NCBI GenBank assembly: GCA_026991885.1
Contig: JALXAQ010000232.1
Span: forward strand, 1-35,001
From: Thiotrichaceae bacterium
GTDB lineage: Bacteria > Pseudomonadota > Gammaproteobacteria > Beggiatoales > Beggiatoaceae
Reading direction: 5' to 3'
Length of the DNA: 35,001 nt
Shown here piece after piece: positions 29,303 through 35,001 of this stretch (position 1 is its first letter; every line of letters begins with the position of its first letter). Made by a program: the position numbers and the translations under genes. Below the pieces are notes generated by a model. The model did no database searches and had not been told where the DNA came from. It saw only the letters and a program-made list of their open reading frames with translations.

Positions 29303-29554
29303 ATGGAAACACATTGTCAGATGAAACTCTTGGCCACTTTTAAGTTGGGACTGCCGCCATTTGTTAGGTATATGGATGACCATGCACCACCTCACTGTCA
29401 TGGAGTTTATGGAGACTATGCTGGTGCTTTTCGTATTGAAAATGGAGAACTTATGGCCGGGCAAATGCCACCCAAACCATTAAAGAAAATTAAAGAATTT
29501 ATCTTAGCCAATCAATCTGAATTATTGGAGAAATGGGATGAACTCAGCGGTTAA
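29303..29554 (+). CDS. DUF4160 domain protein
   Basis: Small protein carrying the DUF4160 signature: an aromatic/hydrophobic start, then YMDDHAPPHCHGVYGDY, then the helical tail PKPLKKIKEFILANQSELLEKW. DUF4160 genes are often found immediately before DUF2442 genes, as here, and the pair has been suggested to behave like a toxin-antitoxin module; this is not demonstrated to my knowledge. The start is uncertain: ATG 29303, ATG 29321 and a TTG at 29288 are all in frame and none has a good Shine-Dalgarno sequence. The stop overlaps the start of the DUF2442 gene by 17 bases, indicating co-translation. Base composition is similar to its surroundings. Confidence 0.8.
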   Translation: METHCQMKLLATFKLGLPPFVRYMDDHAPPHCHGVYGDYAGAFRIENGELMAGQMPPKPLKKIKEFILANQSELLEKWDELSG

Positions 29555-29810
29555 AACTCCATGGAAAAAGGCGGCAACTGTTTGGGCTGATAAGAATTAT
29601 CGGCTTCATCTGACGATGGAAGATGGAGAAAAATTTGAGTTAGATTTAACTCCCTTAATCAACAGCCGCGACGCTTTTTGGCGTTTGAAAGCTTTCCGTT
29701 ATTTTCAAAAAGTATCTATTGATCCATTAGGGGGATTGTGCTGGCCAGAAGGTGAAGATATTTCGGCAACTAAAATGTTGCATTATATAGACTTTCAGTC
29801 TTCTGAGTAG
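29538..29810 (+). CDS. DUF2442 domain protein
   Basis: 90 residues with the DUF2442 pattern: YRLHLTMEDGEKFELDLTPLI, then FRYFQKVSIDPLGGLCWPEGEDIS, where the W/P-G-x-D element is the usual ending of the family before a short helix (ATKMLHYIDF). Its ATG lies inside the 3' end of the DUF4160 gene, with 'ggagaaatggg' upstream as a possible Shine-Dalgarno sequence. The partner relation with DUF4160 is established by frequent adjacency. The biochemical function is not known to me. It is the last intact gene before the decayed defence-gene remnants downstream. Confidence 0.82.
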   Translation: MNSAVKTPWKKAATVWADKNYRLHLTMEDGEKFELDLTPLINSRDAFWRLKAFRYFQKVSIDPLGGLCWPEGEDISATKMLHYIDFQSSE

Positions 29811-29821
29811 ATTAAAACACC

Positions 29822-29929
29822 ATGAAAACACAAAAATCACCGTCTGCAATTCGTGACGAGCTACAAAGTTTAGTTCTAAATGAATTATTAGGGCCTGCGG
29901 TGCTGAGGAAGAAATTAACCCTTTTATAA
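29822..29929 (+). pseudogene. Remnant of a DrmA-like (DISARM) helicase N terminus
   Basis: The 35-codon frame begins with ATG and reads SPSAIRDELQSLVLNELLGPA, which I recall as the conserved start of DrmA, the helicase of DISARM phage-defence systems. Just after GPA the frame is lost. Shifting by one gives AEEEINP, the expected continuation (GPAGGAEEE) of intact DrmA. Nothing of the remaining ~1000 residues is seen, so this is a truncated, frameshifted relic. Recognition is from memory and would need a profile search. Confidence 0.5.
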
Positions 29930-30055
29930 ACCGGTTTTATAATTCAGTACTTAATATAGTTTTTCAGAAAATTTTTTCATATTGGTATCATAAATTTTAA
30001 TGTAATCACAAAAGGCATTGTACAATACATTTATTCATAACCGAGAAAATTAAAT

Positions 30056-30343
30056 ATGAAAACAGCCATCACCACCTATCTCAATCAACTAGAACTAAAT
30101 CTCCAAACAGGCAGTGCCAAAGAACATACTCATCGTGCCGCTTTAGAAATTCTAATAGAAACAATTGCTCCAAATGTCAACGCTGTCAATGAGCCGACGC
30201 GGATTGCCTGTGGTGCGCCAGATTATGTTGTTTTAAATAAAAAGAATAATCTGCCTTTAGGTTATATAGAAGCCAAAGATATTGGTATTTCATTAGACAA
30301 AGTTCAAAAAACCGAACAATTACTCGGAAGTTCCAAGCTCTGA
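30056..30343 (+). pseudogene. Truncated N terminus of a restriction-modification enzyme (PD-(D/E)XK nuclease domain)
   Basis: 95 codons resembling the N-terminal nuclease domain of large single-chain restriction-methylation proteins of the type ISP/LlaBIII kind. The segment EHTHRAALEILIETI leads to NEPTRIACGAPDYVV with P55-D56 and GYIEAKDIG with E72 and K74, forming a PD-x(15)-ExK catalytic signature. It continues to LDKVQKTEQL, after which intact homologues usually read KRY; here the frame ends in GSSKL and a stop. The methylase and target-recognition parts are missing. A matching C-terminal relic lies at 30712-30921, so most of the ~3-kb gene appears deleted. Confidence 0.62.
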
Positions 30344-30456
30344 GGAGAGTAGTTAAACGGGAGAATGGAATTCTTCCATTTTACCGCCTGTCAAATGGGC
30401 ACGTTATGGGTGAAAACATAATAAATAATTGATTTAAAATGGAAATAGTTTTATGA

Positions 30457-30710
30457 AACTCGACTCACAAGTTTTTTTGAAGTTTTGATGAGTACAACTA
30501 ATGGATGACAACGAATAAAAACAGGATTATCTGATTAATCTATTTAAAATCAAAATTTTAATTATATACACCCGTTTGCCTGCGATTTGGACAAAAAATG
30601 TCACGAGAATCAAACGAGGAGTGATTATATAACTTATTATTTGATTTTAGGTTTTATTCGTTGTCATCCATTAGTTGTACTCAGGCGACCAAAAACTTGT
30701 GAGTCGAGTT
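30457..30710. mobile_element. MITE-like element with ~64-base terminal inverted repeats
   Basis: The outer 20 bases of each end are perfectly complementary, starting 'aactcgactcacaagttttt'. After a short mismatched stretch, a second perfect 31-base arm (30490-30520 and 30652-30682, containing 'aactaatggatgacaacg') completes the inverted repeat. The 254-base length, the AT-rich core and the lack of any open frame fit a non-autonomous miniature element. I see no clear target-site duplication. It sits between the two ends of the deleted restriction-modification gene. Confidence 0.8.
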
Positions 30711-30711
30711 A

Positions 30712-30921
30712 AATATCGTCGCGCTGAGAAATCCTATTTTTCAAAAAAATAGGATTGTAGAACCGACTATTGCTGATGAAATTCGGCAGAAAGTTTTGGA
30801 TAGATTGTTATTGTTGAACTTTGATAGGTATGAACTGGAAGTTAAGCAAGGATTGCATGATAAGGGGAAAGTGAAAAGGGTGACTAAGGTGAAAATGGGG
30901 AGGCAGATGGATATTGTTTAG
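30712..30921 (+). pseudogene. C-terminal remnant of a DNA methyltransferase or restriction-modification protein
   Basis: One frame, starting right at the edge of the MITE-like element, reads IVALRNPIFQ, then ILDRLL-type LDRLLLLNFDRYELEVKQGL, and ends KMGRQMDIV before TAG. It has no start codon context. The LLxLNxxRYxxEVxxGLHDK pattern is one I associate with the extreme C terminus of Eco57I-type methylases. With the N-terminal fragment at 30056-30343 it probably represents the two ends of one deleted gene, or of two neighbouring genes. Confidence 0.45.
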
Positions 30922-30959
30922 ACTCCAATGATACTTATTTGTTATATATAATTTATGTT

Positions 30960-32084
30960 TTATATAACTAAAAGTTCTTGCACTCTTTTTTGGATAAATT
31001 CTTCTATAATTTTTAACCTTTTTGCTGGTAAATTATATCGTGAATGTTTTTTGAATTTGAAATTTATTAACAATCGCAATTTTTTCTTCTGTTCTTTGCT
31101 TATAACTTCTTTTGCAAAAGTGATGAAATCCTGTGAAGTTGCCATCAATCTCGTTTTAGCATAAGCATCTATATCTTTTAAATCCTCTGCCATTGCATAG
31201 TTAAACAGCGATAAACCATTATCAAATATAGGTGCTGTCTCTACAATTTGGTTGGTTTGATTATTTACAATTAAACCGAAGTTGCTAAAATGTCTATCCA
31301 CATTGCAGATGACTGCATCAAAAATCAGCATATCTATAAGTGATTCATAATAGCTTTCTCCAAGTGCTTTGTAATATTCTATAACTGCTCCCCATCCAGT
31401 CACAATTCTACCAGTTGGTATATACGACAAATTTTTGTTTGTAAATAATTCGCATGTTGAGCAAAGCTGTCCTTTCCATTTACTTAATTTGTATTCTACC
31501 GCATTCAATCCCATTGTTGCAGCTATTTGAAAAGCATAAAACTCAGAATATGGCTCATTTCCAGTATTTGCAGCACCTGTCGTTCCAGTTTTATAAAGGG
31601 TTATTTTGCCATTGATTCTGCGCCAACATTTAGCCAACATACCGTCTGTCGTTAATTCAGGCGTAGAAGCAAAATCACTGCGTATTGTGTCACCATAGCC
31701 AGTATAAGCTATCGCCGATAATATACGATCAAAACGATTCTCATATAAATTGTATTTATCAAAGCTACCATCAAAAGTCTCATCTACAATCCAATAGCAA
31801 TCATTAAGCGATAAGCCTTTACAAATATTAATGATTCCCTTGGTATCATTAACACTAAGTCCAAGTTTTGCCAAAAAGCTCTCAACAAACGCCCTATTTT
31901 TGGGTATGACTCGTCTTTTCAGCCATTGCAGCAAACCATTGTTTTTAGGTTCTAAGTCAATAGGATACAATGATTTATATCGGTTATCACTCTCAATAAT
32001 TTCAACCGATAAACCCTCTATGGCATTTGAGGCAAGATTAAATTTTATGAGCGCGGTATCAAAATGCTTTAAAATATAACTCAT
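30960..32084 (-). CDS. HipA-like (CtkA-type) protein kinase
   Basis: Predicted Ser/Thr kinase of the HipA superfamily. Catalytic elements visible are a likely ATP-contacting lysine in ITLYKTGTTG (K165), the catalytic loop FDAVICNVDRHFSNFGLI with D263, H265 and N268 (NxDxHxxNxG), and the metal-binding aspartate D288 in PIFDNGLSLF. The N-terminal ~150 residues (LLQWLKRRVIPKNRAF ... GIINICKGLSLNDCYW) differ from E. coli HipA and fit the shorter CtkA-like group. No HipB-type antitoxin or helix-turn-helix gene lies next to it in the window, so it may be a solitary effector or have an unusual partner. It closes the remnant-rich defence region. The Shine-Dalgarno sequence before ATG 32084 is weak. 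Confidence 0.8.
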   Translation of the reverse strand: MSYILKHFDTALIKFNLASNAIEGLSVEIIESDNRYKSLYPIDLEPKNNGLLQWLKRRVIPKNRAFVESFLAKLGLSVNDTKGIINICKGLSLNDCYWIVDETFDGSFDKYNLYENRFDRILSAIAYTGYGDTIRSDFASTPELTTDGMLAKCWRRINGKITLYKTGTTGAANTGNEPYSEFYAFQIAATMGLNAVEYKLSKWKGQLCSTCELFTNKNLSYIPTGRIVTGWGAVIEYYKALGESYYESLIDMLIFDAVICNVDRHFSNFGLIVNNQTNQIVETAPIFDNGLSLFNYAMAEDLKDIDAYAKTRLMATSQDFITFAKEVISKEQKKKLRLLINFKFKKHSRYNLPAKRLKIIEEFIQKRVQELLVI

Positions 32085-32257
32085 TTGTCAGTCCAACCGA
32101 CGATAACTTTAACTACAAGGATAAGTCAAAACCCGTGGTACATTTGAGAGCCTGGTTTTGATTTATCCTTTATTATAAATAATCAGGTTAAAACAAAACC
32201 TGGCAGGTTTGGCCGGTCTGGTTTTGACTTGGAATTTCAGTGCGTAACATCAGTTAA
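32085..32257. other. Interval between the HipA-like gene and arsC with short repeats
   Basis: No gene. It contains 'gataagtcaaaacc' and the complementary 'ggttttgatttatc' (about 32120-32168), able to form a hairpin, and an 'acctggcaggttt' unit near 32200 related to the family F hairpin at 22579. The 'ggtctggttttgactt' unit here also occurs near 5245. It may provide the arsenic-operon terminator. Confidence 0.45.
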
Positions 32258-32683
32258 TTAAAATGCTTGACACCAATTTTCAATCTTAGCCTTAATCAAG
32301 TCACGAATTTTTCTTGTTTCTGCTAACTTTTTCTCTTCTGTGCCTGTCAACACAGAGGGATCAGGAAATCCCCAATGCAATCGCTTAGCACCGCCCGGAA
32401 AAACGGGACATTGTTCAGCACTGCTTTCGTCACACACCGTCACCACATAAGCATACATTTTTCCAGCCTTCACTAAATCAGCAGCCGCTTGCGTTTTTTT
32501 GTGTGAAATGTCGATACCCACTTCTTGCATGACTTTCACGGCGAGAGGATTTAAAGTACCCGGCGATAAACCGGCACTTTCAGCTTCAAATCGTTCACCA
32601 CAAAAGTGATTTAACCAAGCCTCAGCCATTTGGCTTCTGGCACTATTGTGAATACAAATAAATAAGACTTTTTCTTTAGCCAT
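32258..32683 (-). CDS. arsC: Arsenate reductase, thioredoxin-coupled (low-molecular-weight phosphatase fold)
   Basis: Reduces arsenate to arsenite for export. The P-loop is CIHNSARS (10-17) with the nucleophile C10. C84 and C92 in [12 protein letters not shown] complete the three-cysteine relay of the S. aureus ArsC type (C10, C82, C89). GFPDPS carries the general acid Asp (about residue 108). The length of 141-144 is normal. ATG at 32683 is preferred: it overlaps the thioredoxin-like stop as TAATG and has 'gagg' ten bases upstream. An ATG three codons earlier (32692) is too close to that site. It is the last gene of the operon with acr3, the ArsP-like permease and the small redox protein, which could supply reducing equivalents. 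Confidence 0.95.
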   Translation of the reverse strand: MAKEKVLFICIHNSARSQMAEAWLNHFCGERFEAESAGLSPGTLNPLAVKVMQEVGIDISHKKTQAAADLVKAGKMYAYVVTVCDESSAEQCPVFPGGAKRLHWGFPDPSVLTGTEEKKLAETRKIRDLIKAKIENWCQAF

Positions 32684-32913
32684 TATAACCATGCCTCAAT
32701 TTTTTTCTTATCTGGAATACCGCCCGCATGTACCACTTCACCATCAATCACCACACCGGGTGTTGACATAATCCCATAAGACATAATCTGCGCCATGTCT
32801 TCAACCTTCTCTAAAGTGATTTCCACCGCTTTTTCTTGGGCGGCTTTTTCAATTCGAGCGAAAGTGGTTTTGCAATTGGCACAGCCTGAACCTAACACTT
32901 TTATATTTTTCAT
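32683..32913 (-). CDS. Small thioredoxin-like redox-active disulfide protein
   Basis: 76 residues of the thioredoxin_3 type, with the redox pair C11-A-N-C14 in [12 protein letters not shown], a glutamate-rich helix ([13 protein letters not shown]), and the cis-proline element [10 protein letters not shown] at about 49-58. Such proteins are often encoded with ArsP/DUF318 permeases and arsenate reductases. Here it lies 11 bases after the permease stop and overlaps arsC by one base. It is a plausible cytoplasmic electron donor for ArsC or partner of the permease (inference). 'aagga' precedes the ATG, overlapping the permease TAA. Confidence 0.92.
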   Translation of the reverse strand: MKNIKVLGSGCANCKTTFARIEKAAQEKAVEITLEKVEDMAQIMSYGIMSTPGVVIDGEVVHAGGIPDKKKIEAWL

Positions 32914-32924
32914 GGATATTATCC

Positions 32925-33878
32925 TTAAATGAGAAAATTAAATAGCGAACCAACTAAAATAATAGCAACTGTCAATATACTGACAAATAATAATAAACCG
33001 GGTAAGCGGATAACTTTACGCAAAATTAATAATTCTGGTAAAGAAATTGCCGCAATACTCATCATTAACGCCAAAGTCGTACCAATAGCCACGCCTTTGG
33101 TGAGCATAGCTTCGGCTAAAGGAATAACACCGACGGCATTAGAATATAAGGGTACGCCCAGTAAGACTGCCATTGGCACAGCTAAAAAATTATCTTTGCC
33201 AGCTAAACTTTCCGCCCAGCTTTGTGGAAAATAGCCATGAAACAAGGCACCGACACCAATTCCAATGAGTACCCATAGCCAAATACGCCCAACAATTTCT
33301 TGAACTTCAGCTTTAGCAAATTCATGTCGCCCACGTAGCGAAGTATCAACAGCAGGTTGTGCCGTTTCCCCCATTTGAATTTTCCAAACATAAGCTTCAA
33401 CCCATTTTTCAGGATGAAAACGTTCCATTGCCACGCCGCCTACATAAGCCACTGTTAATCCTGCTATGACATATAATAAAGTTAATTTCCATCCCAGAAT
33501 ACCCATTAGAAGTACCACGGCGACTTCATTAATCATAGGGCTGGCGATAAGAAAGGAAAAAGTCACCCCTAAAGGAATGCCCGCCTCGACAAAGCCAATA
33601 AAAAGTGGCACGGAGGAGCAAGAGCAAAACGGAGTCACTGCACCTAAAGTGATGGCTAGTGTACGAGCCAGAGCTTTAGAACGTCCTCGTACATAGTCGC
33701 GTACCTTTTCGGGACTGAGCAGAGTTCTAAATAAACCCATGATATATATAATAATAACGAGCATAACAAAAATCTTTGCCGTGTCCATGACAAAGAAATG
33801 CAGGGCGGCTCCTAAATGACTTTCGGGTGATAAACCACCCATTTGATAAACTAATAAATTAGCGAGTTGCTCAAACAT
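32925..33878 (-). CDS. ArsP/DUF318-family permease
   Basis: Integral membrane protein of 317 residues with about eight hydrophobic segments and the family signature [12 protein letters not shown] (C85, C87), followed by [20 protein letters not shown] hydrophilic central loop (about 160-205, [16 protein letters not shown]) separates two halves. ArsP relatives export trivalent organoarsenicals, but the wider family also includes permeases of unknown substrate. The start chosen is ATG 33878, which overlaps the end of acr3 by eight bases and has 'gggaaaaag' upstream. The frame is open 17 codons further, but that part reads through the acr3 C terminus and has no membrane logic. Its arsenic context is clear. 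Confidence 0.9.
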   Translation of the reverse strand: MFEQLANLLVYQMGGLSPESHLGAALHFFVMDTAKIFVMLVIIIYIMGLFRTLLSPEKVRDYVRGRSKALARTLAITLGAVTPFCSCSSVPLFIGFVEAGIPLGVTFSFLIASPMINEVAVVLLMGILGWKLTLLYVIAGLTVAYVGGVAMERFHPEKWVEAYVWKIQMGETAQPAVDTSLRGRHEFAKAEVQEIVGRIWLWVLIGIGVGALFHGYFPQSWAESLAGKDNFLAVPMAVLLGVPLYSNAVGVIPLAEAMLTKGVAIGTTLALMMSIAAISLPELLILRKVIRLPGLLLFVSILTVAIILVGSLFNFLI

Positions 33879-34932
33879 GCGCTTTTTCCCAAGCAAACCA
33901 GCCTCGCGTACCATTGACAAGGTACACAATAAATAACATGACGGGAACTTCTACCAGTACGCCAACCACTGTTGCCAACGCCGCGCCTGATTCTAGCCCA
34001 AATAAACTAATCGCCACCGCTACCGCTAATTCAAAAAAATTGGATGAACCAATTAAGGCGACGGGACCTGCAATGTCAATCGGCACACGCCAAAACCATG
34101 CCCAAGTGTAAGCGATAAAAGCCACCCCCAAACTTTGAATAATCAAAGGAATCGCAATCAGCAAAATAACCAAAGGTTGAGCCAAAATCATTTCACCTTG
34201 AAAACCAAACAATAAAACGACAGTCAATAATAAGCCAAGAATTGTCCAAGGTTTTAGCTTATCCGTAAATTGCCTCACCTGCTCATCACTGCCCCGTTTT
34301 AGTAATTGAACGCGAGTGAAATAGCCAGCTATCAATGGGATAACCACATATAACACGACAGACAACAATAAAGTTTCCCACGGCACCACAATATCCGCCA
34401 CACCGAGCAAAAATGCCACGATAGGCGCGTAGGCAAATATCATGATGATGTCATTTAAAGAGACTTGTACAAGAGTATAAGTCGCATCGCCTTTAGTCAG
34501 TTGACTCCAAACAAACACCATCGCGGTACAGGGAGCAGAACCAAGTAAAATCATGCCAGCAATATATTCTTTAGCGGTTTGTGGCTCTACCCAATCGACA
34601 AAGAGAATTTGAAAAAACAACATCCCCAAAGCCGCCATCGTAAACGGCTTAACAAACCAATTAGTGACAGAAGTGACAATCAAACCTTTAGGGCGTTCCC
34701 CAATATGCTTGAGTGAATTGAAATCCACACTCACCATCATAGGATAAATCATCACCCAAATCAGTACGGCAACGATTAAGTTGACATGCCCAACTTCCAA
34801 ATGACTTAACAGGGCAAAGGCTTGTGGAAAAAGATTGCCTAAGCCAATACCAGTGGCAATACATAAAGCCACCCAAAGACTAAGATAACGTCCAAATGTT
34901 CCTAATGGATCAGCCACTTTTTGTTCGCTCAT
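33871..34932 (-). CDS. acr3: ACR3-family arsenite efflux transporter
   Basis: Ten-transmembrane arsenite exporter of the inner membrane, 353 residues, the usual length. Hallmarks are GIGLGNLFP (29-36), [10 protein letters not shown] (62-71), the conserved cysteine C135 in [13 protein letters not shown] (needed for arsenite transport in characterised Acr3 proteins), and [12 protein letters not shown] with the conserved glutamate near 310. It is the first gene of the operon; the next gene overlaps it. 'agagg' lies 12 bases before the ATG. The arsR repressor gene is not within the window but could lie just beyond the right edge. Confidence 0.95.
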   Translation of the reverse strand: MSEQKVADPLGTFGRYLSLWVALCIATGIGLGNLFPQAFALLSHLEVGHVNLIVAVLIWVMIYPMMVSVDFNSLKHIGERPKGLIVTSVTNWFVKPFTMAALGMLFFQILFVDWVEPQTAKEYIAGMILLGSAPCTAMVFVWSQLTKGDATYTLVQVSLNDIIMIFAYAPIVAFLLGVADIVVPWETLLLSVVLYVVIPLIAGYFTRVQLLKRGSDEQVRQFTDKLKPWTILGLLLTVVLLFGFQGEMILAQPLVILLIAIPLIIQSLGVAFIAYTWAWFWRVPIDIAGPVALIGSSNFFELAVAVAISLFGLESGAALATVVGVLVEVPVMLFIVYLVNGTRGWFAWEKAHV

Positions 34933-34959
34933 TTTTTTTTAACCTCTAAATAGCATTTT

Positions 34960-34973
34960 TATATAGCTATATA
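34960..34973. promoter_or_regulatory. Candidate operator of the arsenic operon
   Basis: A perfect 14-base palindrome 'tatatagctatata' lies about 28 bases upstream of the acr3 start, within AT-rich sequence that also contains 'gatatacatatata'. The position fits an ArsR-type operator, but AT-rich palindromes arise easily by chance and no arsR gene is visible. Confidence 0.3.
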
Positions 34974-35001
34974 TAGATATACATATATAATAATCAAGAC
35001 C

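Noticed and set aside
33879..33929. Longer start for the ArsP-like permease
   Set aside because: The extra 17 codons read through the coding end of acr3 in another frame and add no membrane or signal feature; ATG 33878 has better context.

Overview
The window looks like chromosomal sequence from a gammaproteobacterium of the large sulfur bacteria (Beggiatoa, Thioploca or Thiomargarita type). This is an inference from three things: moderate-to-low GC, several caspase-like (orthocaspase) proteins fused to WD40 or formylglycine-generating-enzyme-like domains, and very abundant short palindromic repeats between genes. I see no rRNA, tRNA or CRISPR array.

Layout. 1-1202: a GC-rich edge followed by a DRB0094-type RNA ligase. 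1324-4503 (minus): a large PgsC/CapC-like membrane protein with a duplicated C-terminal module. 4740-7257 (plus): yraN, then the lytic transglycosylase slt. 7391-10225 (plus): a WD40-caspase lipoprotein whose predicted catalytic cysteine is serine. 10413-13333 (minus): three paralogous secreted cysteine-rich proteins of a family I do not recognise, plus a fourth small secreted protein with CAQRY repeats. 13549-15590 (plus): an OmpR-type response regulator and histidine kinase, divergent from the secreted genes. 15760-16336 (minus): a small two-gene module resembling the Tse2 toxin and Tsi2 immunity pair. 16804-21997 (minus): a lipoprotein, a caspase-FGE fusion with a premature TGA, and a second WD40-caspase lipoprotein broken by a one-base frameshift. 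22626-24395 (minus): an AAA-type ATPase with a C-terminal PD-(D/E)XK-like domain. 24841-29054 (minus): an RND efflux pump and its adaptor. 29303-30921 (plus): a DUF4160/DUF2442 pair, then remnants of defence genes (a DrmA-like start and two ends of a restriction-modification protein) around a 254-bp MITE-like element. 30960-32084 (minus): a HipA-like kinase. 32258-34932 (minus): an arsenic operon in the order acr3, ArsP-like permease, thioredoxin-like protein, arsC.

Three themes stand out. First, all three caspase-like genes carry a lesion: a lost catalytic Cys, a frameshift, or a nonsense codon close to the end. Second, the stretch 29.8-30.9 kb is a decayed defence island. Third, gene-free intervals are filled by at least eight families of palindromic repeats, some nested inside one another and some lying between convergent genes, where they could act as terminators.
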